A DNA stretch of 64,000 nucleotides from Magnolia sinica (lineage: Eukaryota; Streptophyta; Magnoliopsida; Magnoliales; Magnoliaceae): the NCBI RefSeq assembly GCF_029962835.1, contig NC_080581.1:21590001-21654000 (forward strand), read 5' to 3'. The position numbers were made by a program, and so were the translations under genes. Numbering within the stretch: position 1 is the stretch's first letter; the number at the start of each line of letters is the position of its first letter. The notes under the pieces were generated by a model that made no database searches, had not been told where the DNA came from, and was given only the letters and a program-made list of their open reading frames with translations. Positions 12,534 to 24,699 of the stretch are shown one piece after another.

Positions 12534-14214
12534 GATCCACCGTGGAGGATCAAATGAGCGGAATGAGCTTAACTGAGCTGTTTGAAAATGACTCGGGCAG
12601 GGGGTAAGAATTGCCCCCGATTGACTAGACCACAATTTGGGTCCCACCCGATCTGGAAGAATCGAAGGAGACAAAACGCATTGGGGATGAGCTAAGAAAA
12701 GTGATATCCAACACCAACTTTAATCCCAATCCTGAATTCATTATGACGTTTGGGCATAACGGTGAGGGCCCAACTACTGATTTGTCTGGCCCTGCCTCCT
12801 AAGGGGAGGGAGTGCAGGGCAGTAGCTAGTTTACAATCCCCATGACGATACAATAAAAACAAATAGTGATTGGCCCCCTAAACCAAATCAGGCAATCCCT
12901 GGTTTACATCGTTATCTTGTTCGGGTCCCTTTAAAAAAAAATAGAAATTTTCAAAAAGCCAAAAACACTAGATATTTTCAAAATGCAAAAAAATTCCGAT
13001 ACTTGTCAAAAAAATAAAAAAATAAAATCCTAAAAGCCAAAAACCCTAGATATTTCCAAAATGCCAAAAAATTCAGATACTTATCGAAATCCAAAAAAAT
13101 CAAAAATTTCTCAAAACGCAAAAACAATAGAAAATCTTTAAAAAATTAAAAGCAATATTGTGCTAAGTTTGTCCGTTAAAGCACTTGAGTATGAAGTTAA
13201 CTCGTAGGTTTTTGATATAGAGTTAGACTTTAAACTCACGGGTTTGGGCAAAGCCTAAGATGTGGAAAATGATGGTCCAACTCTCGAGTTAGAGAATTCC
13301 CTTAAAAAGTTCGAAACAAGGGCCAATGTCGTTACAAATGATTTTAAAATTGTGAACTTGAGATCCCTTGAGCTCCCTAGAAAAGTATGTATCAAGAAAT
13401 CCTCGCCTCTTGAATACAAGCAGACAATGACAGAATTCCTGAGGCCCGGGGCTATCTAACCTCGCATCCTCTTATGAAGCTTTACCCAAATCCAATAAAG
13501 AGCTAGTCATATACCACCTTCTATGAAGCCTAAAGTTAAGCCCATTAAGCAGAAGCTGTTAAGATCATGTCTGAAGTCCACAATGGAGTACGCTGCCTGT
13601 GCAGAAACGAACATGTGATGTCTAAGAAGAATTTGAGACTAGGCTATTAATTATGAACGATGGAGACAGAGCTTCAAGTATTTGAATCTTGCATAACGGA
13701 TCCATGTGCATGCTTCGAGTATTTATAACCTGGCAATACCCTAACCCTTTTTCATTATGGGGTATGGACATCATCGAAAGAATGAACCCAAAGGTACCTA
13801 TTGGTCATGAATGCATTCTCGTGGCAGACAAAAGTGGGTGGCGATAACATCCTACATCATCGGTACGAATGAAAAGAGAAGTCAAGGAAAGCGAGTGGTG
13901 GTAAGCTCAATACGACAACTGCATCTCACAAACATAAAGTGCGTGCACATGCTAAGCTATTCACAACTCTATCAAAAGAGGATCATTAAGACTAATGACA
14001 AGCTGGTCCAAAGATGAAGGTCAATAACACGGTATTAATGCATATCTTATCAATGCACCTACTAGATCTAGGGGGCAAGTTTAAGCCTTCCGAGGACGGT
14101 CCGCTATTCATCAGCGAAGTTCTTCCAGGAGGTGCCCTTCGGCTCACCAACATGAGGAGTGAAGATTTTCTAGAGCCCATCAACACTGAGAATGTGAAGA
14201 TTTATCACGGGTAA
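12534..14214 (+). pseudogene. Degenerate Gypsy pol relic (Tat/Athila type)
   Basis: Scattered homology to Gypsy polyprotein is read in order on the + strand. 13262-13459 resembles the stretch before reverse transcriptase (FKIVNLRSLELPRKVCIKK). 13560-13660 resembles the integrase zinc-binding region (MSEVHNGV, then KKNLRLGY). 13750-13850 resembles the start of the integrase core (WGMDIIERMNPKVPIGH). 14014-14214 matches the integrase C-terminal domain (GGKFKPSEDGP, GGALRLTNM, DFLEPINTENVK). The reverse transcriptase and RNase H core are absent and frames are broken throughout. An A-rich stretch with repeated CAAAAA/CCAAAAA motifs at 12940-13150 fits the low-complexity spacer of such elements. 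No LTR of its own was identified. It appears to be the older sequence into which the 4.4-kb-LTR element inserted. Confidence 0.65.
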
Positions 14215-14303
14215 TCCTACTTTATTATGTTAAATACCACAATTGTAAAGCTAAAGTCAAGAGGTTAGCATCCTGAGGTACATTCCATCATTGTTTCTTT
14301 AAT

Positions 14304-14885
14304 TGAATGGGACTAGGTGGGATGGGATTCAAAAAACATAATTATTACCTATGGCAGGGATTGTCTCCTGTTGCCATGGGATAAGATTAATGCCATGCTT
14401 TGTTGATAATATGGTGGTACATTGAATGGATATACCCACAATCATTTGAAATTACAGAGAATAACATACATGTGTTATATCTAAACCGTTCATTTATTTT
14501 GTAACCTCATTTTATGGCATGGGCCTAAAAATGAGGTAGATCCAAAACTTATGTGGCCCGAAAGAAGTTTTCAAAGGTAAGTATTCAATCCCCGTTGCTT
14601 TCTATGGTGGGGTCCACTTGAGCTTTAGATTTACCTGATTTTTTGGCCCATGCTCTAAAATAATCTCGAAAAATGGGTGGACGGTGTGGATATAGCCCAC
14701 ACATCATGGTGGGACCTACACAACTTGATAACATCGAGTGAAATTGGCACAGGACCCAATGCAATTCCATCTAATCTAATTCCAAGCTTTTCCATTCTTC
14801 CCAAACATGGAGTGAAATTGGCAAAGGACCACATGAATCCCATCCCACCTAGTCCCTTCTAATCCCACTGCCCAAACACGCCCTT
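14304..14885. mobile_element. Foldback MITE-like element
   Basis: Left end GGGACTAGGTGGGATGGGATTC recurs inverted near 14840-14885 (GAATCCCATCCCACCTAGTCCC). The interior has opposed GTGGGGTCCACTTGAGC-type arms. There is no coding content. The core matches the foldback family at 41384-41895, but the terminal sequence differs. Confidence 0.55.
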
Positions 14886-14984
14886 AGAGACTCGAAAACT
14901 CAACTCGCCGGGAGTAAGGATCCGGTGTTTCCTGGAGTCAGGAACTCCCTGACTCCAGGGTTTTTCATTGGTCCAGCTCCAACT

Positions 14985-15395
14985 TAGTGCTACGTAGGCA
15001 ATTATTTAATACATTGAAAAAAATATCCTATCAAAATATCTAACGGAGAGTGACGAAGAGAGACGCCGATTGCGTCCTACCACCACCTGGACGGCACTGT
15101 GGGGTCCACCGTGATGTAATAGTCTTATCCACTCCGTTCATCGTTTTACTCAGATCATTTTAAGATATTATACAAAAAATGTGGCAGGTCCAAATATTAC
15201 GTGGACCACAAAGTGGGGATTGAACGTCCACCATTAAAAACTTCTTAAAAGCTGGAGAAGTCTCAGATCAAGCTGATATTTGTCTTTTCACTTCATCCAC
15301 GTCTATGCGACCTTATTAATAGGTTGGATGGTAAACAAAACATCACTGGCCCTTAGAAAGGTTTCAACGGTTGGTGTCATTCGAACGATTTGAAA
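14985..15395. repeat. One-armed copy of the foldback family
   Basis: Contains GTGGGGTCCACCGTGATGT, then GTGGACCACA, TTGAACGTCCACCATTAAAA and GGTTGGATGGTAAA in the order typical of one arm of the family. The opposing arm is missing. Confidence 0.5.
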
Positions 15396-16545
15396 TGAGC
15401 AGATTGGGCTTGCATGCTTCAATAGCAGAATTCCAAAGACATGTCTGAATGATTTGAAATGGGCAGATTGCGCTTGCATACTTCAATAGCATAATTCCAA
15501 AGACATGTATCAATTAAAGAGGATTTGAATCCGAAAAAGTCAGAGTTTGGTTTCTCGGAAGTTTCACAGAGAGGATCCTCAAAATATTCAAAATCTGAAT
15601 GATATTTGTCACACTGCTGACAGTGACGTACTAGGTTTAAACATAATCTGCTAGATTCTATGGATTCCTCAAAATATTGTGGGTTTTTTATCATTATTTC
15701 ATCTTGCTGATTCTTTCTTTATGGAGTGTTTTTCGCTACACTAACAAATGATTGAAAAAGGCTCCTACGCTTGTTTTTTCTTTGGGGTTTGGTGGCAATT
15801 TTAGCTGAAACTCAGCCAGAGATAGCTCATAGGTTTGATTGAAAAAGGCTCCTGAGATGTCTGAATTCTGACTTGACTCCAATTGGTTTCCATTTCTTTT
15901 AAGCACTTAATTCAGTTTTTCAATTTTAGGCTATGCTGTATTTTTGGGGCAAACAAAATGTTAGGAAAAACTCGAGTCTTGATTAATGTTAAGTTGACTG
16001 GGCCAAGTTTTCTAACCAATCCTATTTACTATGTTCCCTTTTGCCTTTTATCTTTTATTAACTTATGCATAAATGAAATTCTTGCATTTTGCTGGACTTA
16101 ATTTTCTAGTTTGCTGATGAAATGGGTATGGAGTGATTGATGAAGTGAATGAATGAATGGAGACGGATTGATGTGGAAGGTTGCTTCTGATAAGTGTCAT
16201 AAATGGGTTTTCAAAGAACCTTCTGAATGTGAACCCAGCATCTCTAACTACTGGACTTGAGACTACCTTTCTAGTTAGTTTGATGAAATGCTTTAGCCAA
16301 GTCCTTTTTTGGATGAAACCATGCTATCAATTGGACTTGAGACCACCTTTCTCATTTGGGATCAGCGGCCAAGTCAATGTTACAAAGACAACTACATTTT
16401 TTAAACCTTACTCCAAAATGTATCTTGATTGCCGCAACACCATGGGCAGGGGTGCATACATGATGATGCACAGATTAGATAATCTTTGGGCCATCCCTTG
16501 AAAACCAAGTCATTCACATCATCCTACCTTTGTAAGCATTTGTCA
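15396..16545. other. No recognisable feature
   Basis: AT-rich sequence with several short open frames in both directions, none with a recognisable domain, splice context or codon pattern. A 60-bp imperfect direct repeat (GCAGATTG.GCTTGCAT.CTTCAATAGCA) occurs near 15400-15500. Confidence 0.4.
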
Positions 16546-16690
16546 ATACACTACAAGAAAAGAAGGATTAGCCGTAGGTTGGGGGAACCCTTTGCTGGTG
16601 GGAAGTAAAACGGGCCGCGGGCAAAGGGTTCTTATAAGACCGCAAATAAAAAAAACCCTCCATCTCATTCTTTCCATCTCCCCGCCGCGC

Positions 16691-16695
<5 letters not shown>

Positions 16696-16739
<44 letters not shown>
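16696..16739. repeat. (CT)n microsatellite
   Basis: About 22 perfect CT units within a longer pyrimidine-rich tract (about 16670-16815) that looks like plant 5'UTR sequence, ending just left of Gypsy-1. Confidence 0.95.
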
Positions 16740-16741
<2 letters not shown>

Positions 16742-16848
16742 GCCTCTCCTCTCTCTCTCTGCACCTCTCCCTCTCCCTCTCCGCTCGATCTCTCTCTCTC
16801 TCCCTCTCTCAAAACCTAGCCCTCTGTCACTCTCACTCAATTCTCCCC

Positions 16849-17911
16849 TGATGTGGACACCAGGCCATTCAAAGTATATCAACGCAGGAGGCGTGCATTA
16901 CCCTTGTCAATGTGGTTAGATGATGGATATGGGTTGGGTCTCTAGAGGTTGAAGACCTTATACATGTGTTCGTGACATGTGTAAGTTGCCTATAGGAGAC
17001 ACTTGGACCGTTGGATCGTGAGGATGGTGTGATCGGACCGCTGGATCGTCACGACCCACCTTCATTACACCACCTTCATGGCGCTATCATCGAGGCCCAT
17101 CGGGCATTTTCAATTTGCATTTAGTTTATGAACATTTGACTTATTTAAGTTTTGAGGCAGTTTGTGCACAATTTTGTGCATATTTCTTTTTTTTTGAAAC
17201 TTTTTTTAGTAGGGATATTTTGGTAATTTCATGTAATTACGAATTTATAAGGGTTGCCCTAAACCCATAACATATTATGTTATGTTTATGAAAGAAAAAA
17301 AGAGAGCTTTTTACTTTTGACGATCTCGTCTTCGACTTCTAGTGATTGGAAGAGGGCGTGAGGCCCAGGTAAACGATTTCTCATCCTCTACTTCTTTCTC
17401 CTTCTCTCTTTTCTCAAGGTACTATTTTCTTTAACCTCATTCTCTTCCTTTTCTCCTAGAATCTTTAGATCTAGAAGCCAAATCTTATTTTTATTTTTAT
17501 TTTTATTTTTATTTTTATCTAAATCATTAGATCTCAAAAGATTTTCATCCCCTTATAAAACCCATCACCCAAATCTAAATTCGAAGAACCACCATTTTTT
17601 TAAAATTTTTTTCAGATTTCCCAATCCAAGAAATTCCTATTTTTCTGGAGTAGAAAATTCACTTGGATCGTTAGATGGACCTATTGTAAGACGAAAGTTC
17701 TATCTTTCGCTGGATCCAACTAAATTCAAATTTTAAGATTCAATACTTTGTGTTTGTAATGGATGACCCTAATCAATGCTATATTAACCTTATTTCTTTC
17801 TTGTGTTTATGATGTATAAAGCAGGCTGATATTTATTTATTTTTTAAGATTGCATGAATCTGCCCCTTTCAAATATCATACTCATTTAAGGTTGGATTAG
17901 GCCATCCTACA
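16849..17911 (+). repeat. 5' LTR of Gypsy-1
   Basis: Begins TGATGTGGACACCAGG and ends GGCCATCCTACA. It is near-identical in order to 22928-23977, with small substitutions and an expanded TTTTTA run near 17490. It is about 1,063 bp. The 5 bp to the left (TCCCC) and the 5 bp right of the other LTR (TCACG) agree only partly, so a target duplication is not convincing. Confidence 0.9.
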
Positions 17912-17919
17912 TTAATTTT

Positions 17920-17931
17920 TGGTATCAAAGC
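17920..17931 (+). other. Primer binding site of Gypsy-1 (initiator tRNA-Met)
   Basis: TGGTATCAAAGC lies 8 bases after the LTR end and matches the tRNA-Met-type primer site (TGGTATCAGAGC) with one change. Confidence 0.8.
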
Positions 17932-18187
17932 TTGCATTGGGTCGTCTTAGATCAAGTTATCAAGAGTCTAGATTTTTATTATTTTTATTTTTTTTCTAGG
18001 GTTTCATACATTGCATATAGAGTCAAGATCTGAAATTTTCAGATTTGCATTAAAAAAAAGAGTCTAGATCTGAATTTTTCTACATTTGCATCATTCTAAA
18101 AGTTAGGATCGTTAGTGTCCATAGTCTTGTGTCAAAACAATCTCTTAAAGTCATGTTTTAGGAAACCTAAGTTGAGTCTTATTGTGT

Positions 18188-19090
18188 ATGCCCACTCGGA
18201 CTGGTAGAGGATTTGGTCTACACCCGATTTTCAATATGGAACAATTAACTAAGATGATAAACACGATCAACCAACGTTTGGCTGCCATTGAGGCGCAATC
18301 TAGGAACACGATACTCGTATGGATCAGATAAAAGCGTCCCTAAGAGAAATCTCCGACATTGGAGGGGATGAACAGTCTTACGTAGGGGGAGTAGTTGAGG
18401 AAAGGGTAGAAAATCGTGGTAGAGGTCGTGGAGCACGTGATCGAGGGGTAGGACGTAGAGGAGCGCGAAATCTATAGCCCGCTGTCGAGTATCAAAACCG
18501 TTATGATGTTGATGAGAGGTTCTTAAAGAGTGTTAAAGTAAATGCTCCTAGTTTTGATGGACGTCTTGACCCAAAATCATTCCTTAATTGGTTAGCAGAT
18601 ATGGACCATTATTTCAAATGGTATGAGATGTCTGAGAACCGACAAGTGCGGTTTGCAAAAATGAAGCTTGTGGGTCAAGTTGAATTATTTTGGACAAATA
18701 CAGAGCGTAGGATCGAGATATCAGGAGGTGTCCCAGTCGCGCATTGGGTAGAGATGAATGAGTTATTAAAGGAAAAATATAATCCTCTCTCTTACCTTCA
18801 AAAGCTCTTAGATTAGTGGCAAGCATTACGCCAAGAATTTATGTCGGTTGCAGATTACATCACAAAATTTGAGGAGTATATGATGTGGTGTAATATTCAG
18901 GAGGATCCCTTAGTGACGTTAGCGCATTTCAAGGTGGGTCTTCGCATGGATCTGCAGCGTGAGCTTATGACCCATGTAGTGAGTGACTTGGATCAGTCTT
19001 ACCAAGTTGTATAGGAGTTAGAGTTTTACCTAAAGTCTCTTGTCACGAGGTGCTTTGAGTCCTGAGACTCTACTATTAGATATGGTTTTC
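18188..19090 (+). pseudogene. gag of Gypsy-1, disrupted
   Basis: The ATG at 18188 opens MPTRTGRGFGLHPIFNMEQ, followed by a helical segment. The frame then breaks near 18300, and again by in-frame stops at about 18474, 18814 and 19012. The capsid region is recognisable as the plant retrotransposon gag domain (FDGRLDPKSFLNWLADMDHY, then FAKMKLVGQVELFW). In a live element this protein builds the cytoplasmic virus-like particle that packages the RNA. The gene continues into the zinc knuckle at 19200. Several stops show that this copy is dead. Confidence 0.85.
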
Positions 19091-19125
19091 AAAGAACCAA
19101 ACCTAACATTGGAAGTCAGCCTAGG

Positions 19126-19818
19126 GTGCAGGCTAGTGCACCGCCTAAGCTTAAGGATAATAAGGGGAAAGGTGTCTTCGGTGTCAATCCTGGTAGTGGT
19201 AGTCACTTGAGATGTTATGAGTGCTTGAGATGTTATAAGTGTGGAGGTACAGGTAATTTCGCATACCAGTGTATAGTAAAGACTTACGGGAAAGCCTTAG
19301 TCATAGACGAGTCAAATGAAAATGTGGATGACATGGGTGATTATGAAGTTGAGGAATATCACCCAGAGATAGGTGCTAGTGATTATAAAGAAGAAGAACC
19401 AAAGACTACACCACTAGCTGTAGTTAGATGTGCTTTGGTGCAGGCCAAGGAGAGTGATGATTGGTGCAGAGGTACAATTTTCTACATGTTTATCAAGAGC
19501 GATAACAAAAATTGTAAACTCATTGTGGATAGTGGTAGTTGCACCAACATGATCTTAGCTAGCACAGTCACTCATTTGGGTTTGAAGCCTATCCCTCACC
19601 CTCAACCCTACAAGGTTTTTTGGGTTAACACGTCTTCTATGCCTGTGTCCCAGCAGTGTTTAGTCCCCATCCAAATTGGTTCATATAAAGACATGTTGTT
19701 GTGTAATGTTTTACCTATGGATGTAGGTCACATCATTCTAGGGAGGTCATGGTTATACGATAGAGATGTCACGATTTTTGATCGCTCGAATGTGTGTACA
19801 TTCAGGCATGAGGGCTAG
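19126..19818 (+). pseudogene. Zinc knuckle and aspartic protease of Gypsy-1
   Basis: A 230-codon open stretch, the longest intact part of Gypsy-1. Near residue 35 there is a CCHC-like knuckle with CYKCGGTGNFAYQC, where the histidine position is Asn-Phe, so the metal site is probably damaged. A small tandem duplication (RCYECL/RCYKC) precedes it. An acidic linker follows. Then comes a retropepsin-like domain with LIVDSGSCTNMI (catalytic Asp in DSG) and the flap/C-terminal hydrophobic ILGRSWLYDRD. The protease would mature the polyprotein. The stop at 19816-19818 lies at the protease-reverse transcriptase junction, where an uninterrupted polyprotein would be expected. Confidence 0.9.
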
Positions 19819-19948
19819 AAAATCAAGATTAATCCGTTGCCACCCAAGAGCCACATGAACAAGGCTAGGGATGTGAAAATGAGTGAGTCAAGGAAGGATG
19901 TGAGGAAATCTATTTCGAAGTCTCTACATATCATAAGTGTAAAAGAGT

Positions 19949-21320
19949 TTGAGAAAGAGACAGGATGATTCAATGGTGTACACCCTAATGGCTAGGGAAG
20001 TTACACCCAAGGTTCATGTAGAGTTACCCCCTGAGGTGACTTCGGTTCTTGAGGAGTATAGTGATGTATTCCTTGAGGATTTACCGGATGAGCTTCCACC
20101 TATGCCGGACATCCAGCATGCCATTGATTTCGTCCCGGGGTCTACTTTACCGAACCTTCCTTATTATAGGATGAACCCTGCAGAGCATGCCGAGTTGCAT
20201 AAGTAAGTAAATGATCTTCTGCGAAAGGGTTTCATCCATGAGAGTATGATTTCATGTGCCGTACCAGCACTATTAACACCTAAGAAAGAGGTACGTGGCA
20301 GATGTGTGTGGATAGTAGGGCCATTAATAAGATCACGATCAAGTATCGGTTTTCGATACCGAGGCTTGATGATATGTTAGACATGATGGCTAGATCTACC
20401 ATTTTTTCCAAGATAGACCTCAAGAGCGGGTATCACTAAATACGCATACACCCTGGAGATGAGTGGAAGACAGCCTTCAAGACGAAGGATGGGTTGTACG
20501 AGTGGTTGGTCATGTCCTTTGGCTTGACTAATGCACCCAGTACTTTTATGCGTGTGATGACTCAGGTTTTGAGACCCTTTATGAGAAAGTTCTTAGTGGT
20601 TTATTTTGATGACATACTCATATATAGTACCACTAAAGAGCTGCATCTCGACCACTTGAGGCAGGTCTATAGTGTCCTGAGGGCAGAGAAGTTATGTGCG
20701 AATCTTAAGAAATGTTTGTTCTTGTCTGATAGGGATGTCTTCTTAGGGTTCATAGTGTCGTCTGTAGGGATGCGAGCAGATCCAGATAAAGTCAAGGCCA
20801 TAGTTGATTAGCCTAAACCGCGGAATATATATGAAGTGAGAAGCTTTCATGGCTTAGCCACATTTTATCGTCGGTTCATTCGAGGGTTTAACACTATTAT
20901 GGCTCCCATTACTGATTGCATTAAAAAGGGAGAGTTCATATGGTCTAAGGCCGAAGCTAAAGCATTCAAAGATATTAAGGGTAAGATGATAGAGGCTCCC
21001 GTCATGCGTCTTCCAGATTTTTCTAAAGTCTTTGAAGTAGCGTGTGATGCTTCAGGCGTAGGTATAGGAGGAGTACTAAGCCAAGAGGGTCATCCAGTTG
21101 CCTATTTCAGTGAGAAATTGAATGAGGCAAAACAAAAGTATTCCACCTATGACAAAGAATTTTACGCGGTAGTGCAATCACTACGTCATTGATGTCATTA
21201 TCTTCTACCGCAAGAATTTGTCTTGTTTTCTAATCATGAGGCTTTGAGGTATTTGAATTTCCAAAAGAAACTTAACCCAAGGCATGCCAAGTGGGCAGCG
21301 TTTCTTTAGTATTATTCATT
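19949..21320 (+). pseudogene. Reverse transcriptase-RNase H of Gypsy-1, broken
   Basis: The N-terminal motif DVFLEDLPDELPPMPDIQHA is present. The frame is lost near 20290-20300 (after LTPKKE) and regained, with a TAA inside the segment before [13 protein letters not shown]. Fingers/palm motifs [16 protein letters not shown] and [11 protein letters not shown] (catalytic YFDD) are intact at about 20510-20640. An in-frame stop follows at about 20809. The connection and RNase H regions follow with [27 protein letters not shown] and [14 protein letters not shown], then another stop at about 21190. In active elements this enzyme copies the RNA genome into cDNA. The order PR-RT-RH-IN identifies a Ty3/Gypsy element. 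It cannot produce a full polyprotein. Confidence 0.95.
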
Positions 21321-21324
21321 TGTC

Positions 21325-22293
21325 TTGAAACATAAAGTCGGGATCGAGAACAAACCAGCTGATGCCCTTAGTAAGAGAGTGACATTGCTCAACTCCTTGA
21401 GTGTAGAAGTTGTCGAGTTTGAGCAATTGAAAGAAGAGTATCCTATGTGTCCAAATTTTGGGGGAACATACGTATCACTCTTAGGTGCCCAACATAGTTC
21501 AAGTGAGTTCACGCTGAAAGATGGTTTCCTTTTCAAAGGAAACCGACTTTGTATTCCGTGCACTTCCCTCCAGGATTTTCTTGTTTGTGAGCTTTATGCT
21601 GGAGGTATTGCTAGCCATTTTGGCTGAGATAAGACCATCGCCCTAGTGGAGGATCGATTTTATTGGTCAAGTCTCAAGCAAGACATAGCCAAAATTTTAG
21701 GGCAATGTCGAACATGTCAACTGGTAAAACAGAAGAAGCATAATACTGGATTGTACACGCCATTGCCAATGCTGCACGCACCGTGGCAAGATATCAGTAT
21801 GGATTTCATGCTTAGACTTCCCAAGACAATTAAAAAGCATGATTCCATGTTTATGGTCGTGGACCGTTTCTAAAAAATGACCCACTTTCTCCCTTGTTCT
21901 AAAACCTCAGATGCGTCCAACATAGCTAAGATCTTCTTTGAGGGAGTGGTTCGATTATATGGTTTGCCTAAGACCATAATGTCTAACAGGGATGTCCGGT
22001 TTACTAGTTATTTTTGGAAGACATTATAGCATATGATGGGTACGAGACTCCAATTCTCGTCTACTTGCCATCCACAAATTGATGGCCAAACTGAGGTTGT
22101 GAATCGAAGTCTCGAAAATCTACTACGATGTTTAGTGGGTGAACACATTAAAACTTGGGACTTAGTTCTACCAGTGACCGAGTTTGCATATAACAGTTCA
22201 GTTAATAGGTTTACAGGTATGAGTCCATTCGAGATTGTTAGTGGTTATAAACCTAGACTACCCATAGATTTGTTACCTATGTCAGTCACCTAG
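21325..22293 (+). pseudogene. Integrase of Gypsy-1, broken
   Basis: Starts with the linker KHKVGIENKPADALSKRV. The zinc-binding HHCC region is split by a TGA at 21625 (H residues in IASHFG; cysteines in QCRTCQLVKQKK). The catalytic triad can be traced: Asp in DISMDFMLRLP, Asp in [12 protein letters not shown] and Glu in QIDGQTEVVNRSLENLL, all present, but stops at about 21871 and 22027 lie between them. The C-terminal part PVTEFAYNSSVNRFTGMSPF is well conserved. In a live element integrase inserts cDNA into chromatin. The three catalytic residues survive while the frame does not. Confidence 0.93.
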
Positions 22294-22338
22294 AGGACCT
22301 AAGAGTCAACCAATGCATTTTTCCATCACATTCATGAG

Positions 22339-22860
22339 TTGCATGCAGAGATTAGCAGGTGGATAAATGCTAGTAATGAACAATACAAAATTTCAGCTGA
22401 CTTACATCATAGAATTCAAGAATTTAATGAGGGTGATTATGTAATGGTTAGGATGAGGCCAGAACGGTTCCCACAGGGTATCGTTAAAAAGTTACAAGCA
22501 CGCAGTGCCAGACCATTTAAGATTCTAAAAAAGATTGGGTCCAATGCGTATGTGATAGATCTTCCACCTTACATGGGGATTAGTTCAACATTCAATGTGG
22601 AGGATCTAATGCCTTGTTCAAGCCATCCCATAGACCCTAATTTTGTTCCAAACCATTGGCTAATTTCTGAATTTTCTTCCCAACCTACACCACCTATGCC
22701 TACTATACGTGAGGTAAGAGAAGAAATTGAAGGAATTATGGATGAGCAAATTGGTTTCCACTCGAGATAGTGGATTTCAAAGGTACTTAGTGAAGTGGAA
22801 GAACGGACCATCATCCGACTGTATATGGTTGACAGAAGCAGTTGCAGTGACTAAATATAG
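22339..22860 (+). pseudogene. Integrase C-terminus and chromodomain of Gypsy-1
   Basis: 22339-22767 encodes the GPY/F-like tail (FNEGDYVMVRMRPERFP, ARSARPFKILKKIGSNAY) and a proline-rich hinge (SSQPTPPMPTIREVREEIEG). After a stop and shift near 22770 the sequence resumes as GFQRYLVKWKNGPSSDCIWL, the signature of a retrotransposon chromodomain (YLVKWK...SD..WL). Chromodomains of chromoviruses recognise modified histones and target integration. Only one proline-rich hinge unit is present, in contrast to Gypsy-2, where it is tandemly repeated. Confidence 0.85.
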
Positions 22861-22914
22861 ATTTTTTTAGAAAAGCACAAGAGTTTTATCTCACCAGAGT
22901 CAAGATCTTCTCAG

Positions 22915-22927
22915 CCGAGGGGAGTTG
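22915..22927 (+). other. Polypurine tract of Gypsy-1
   Basis: CCGAGGGGAGT lies directly before the 3' LTR start (TGATGCGG) and is the expected primer for plus-strand synthesis. Confidence 0.7.
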
Positions 22928-23977
22928 ATGCGGACACCAGGCCATTTAAAGTATATCAATGCAGGAGGCGTGCATTACCCGTGTTAATGTGGTTGGATGA
23001 TGGATACAGGTTAGGTCTCTAGAGGTTGAAGACCTTACACATGTGTTCGTGACATGTGTAAGTTGCTTATAAGAGACACTTGGACCGTTGGATCACGAGG
23101 ATGATGTGATCGGACCATTGGATCGTCACGGCCGACCTTCATTACACCACCTTCACGACGCTATCATTGGGGCCCATCGGGTATTTTCAATTTGCATTTA
23201 GTTTATGAACATTTGACTTATTTAAGTTTTGAGGCAGTTTGTGTACAATTTTGTGCGAATTTATTTTTTTTGAAACATTTTTTAGTAGGGGTATTTTGGT
23301 AATTTCATGTAATTACAAATTTATAAGGGTTGCTCTAAACCCATAGCATGTTATGTTATGTTTATAAAAGAAAAAAAGAGAGCTTTTTGCTTCTGACGAT
23401 CTCGTCTTCGACTTCCAGTGATTGGAAGAGGGCGTGAGGCCCAGGTAAACGATTTCTCATCCCCTACTTCTTTCTCCTTCTCTCTTTTCTTAAGGTACTC
23501 TTTTCTTTAACCCTATTCTCTTCCTTTTCTCCTAGAATCTTTAGATCTAGAAGCCAAATCTTGATTTTTTTTTTTTATATATCTAAATCATTAGATCTCA
23601 AAAGATTTTCATCCCCTCATAAAACCCATCACCCAAATCTAAATTCGAAGAACCACCATTTTTTTTTCTGAATTTTTCAAATTTCCCAATTCAGGAAATT
23701 CCTATTTTTCTGGATTAGAAAATCCACTTGGATCGTTAGACGGACCTATTGCAAGATGAAAGTTCTATCTTTCGCCGGATCCAACTAAATTTAGATTTTA
23801 AGATTCAATACTTCATGTTTGTTGTGGATGACCCTAATTAATGCTATATTAACCTTATTTCTTTCTTGTGTTTATGATGTATAAAGCAGGCTGATATTTA
23901 TTTATTTTTTTAAGATTATATGAATCTGCCCCTTTCAAATATCATACTCATTTAAGCTTGGATTAGGCCATCCTACA
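22928..23977 (+). repeat. 3' LTR of Gypsy-1
   Basis: Begins TGATGCGGACACCAGG and ends GGCCATCCTACA, about 1,050 bp, colinear with 16849-17911. Many scattered single-base differences (for example GATGTGG versus GATGCGG at the start) indicate that the insertion is not recent, in keeping with the numerous stops in the coding region. Confidence 0.9.
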
Positions 23978-24125
23978 TCACGCCTCTCTCTCTCTCTCTC
24001 TCTCTCTCAAAACCCTAGTCATCCCTCTTTCTATCTCCTCGGCCCTCTGCTACAGTTCAGCCTTGGGTTGCCAGGTATGATGTAAGGGTTTTCCCTTCTC
24101 ACTGTTGCATTCTAAAATTTAGAAT
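23978..24125 (+). other. 5'UTR-like pyrimidine tract with splice-donor-like end
   Basis: A CT microsatellite (about 23984-24008) leads into CAAAACCCTAG and a CT-rich stretch ending TTGCCAG/GTATGATG. With the similar tract left of Gypsy-1 (16670-16848), this suggests Gypsy-1 inserted into a plant 5'UTR-like sequence within the candidate CACTA-B. Confidence 0.35.
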
Positions 24126-24249
24126 ACCTGATTAGGGATATGCATTGTCGAATCCTTAATTAGGAATTTGTATAACAAATCCCTAATTAGGGATGTGTAT
24201 TCCTGAATCCCTAGTTGGGGATTTGCATTGTCGAATCCCTAGTTCGCTG
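24126..24249. repeat. 28-bp minisatellite
   Basis: About 4.4 tandem units of CCCTAATTAGGGATNTG plus about 11 more bases: 24126-24153, 24154-24180, 24181-24208, 24209-24236 and a partial unit. Each unit contains a small palindrome CCCTAATTAGGG, degenerate in some units. Confidence 0.8.
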
Positions 24250-24699
24250 TAAGGTGTGATTAGCCCAGGCAGAGTTGTGGTTATCTATTGCGTGCTTATT
24301 GGGCTTGCTGCATTGTAGTTCGCATGTTGTGTGTCCAATAGGGGCAGAAGCGAACCCATTGAGTATGCATCCCCTTGTTAGCTGAAATAGCACCGCTAGA
24401 TTTATTTATTTATTTTTTGGATAGGGGCACCACTGGGTATTTTTCATTTCCATCCTGCAATAATGTCCACCTATCTGACAGTTAATAGAAGTTTGGCTTT
24501 TGGTTTATGATCCATCTAAACTATCCATAATGTGTCCAGATTACTTTGAATTACTTGTATGCCATGTGTACAGTATCTTAGTGCCTGGGTATCATCCATC
24601 ACACTTTGCTAGAGTATCAAAGGTTCTTCTCATATTAAATATGAAATTATACCTTATGCTAGTTAAACAATCTTCTACCAAAACCCAAGGCCCTGTTTG

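Noticed and set aside
16844..23982. TCCCC/TCACG as the Gypsy-1 target duplication
   Set aside because: Only three of five bases agree, which is within chance; not claimed.
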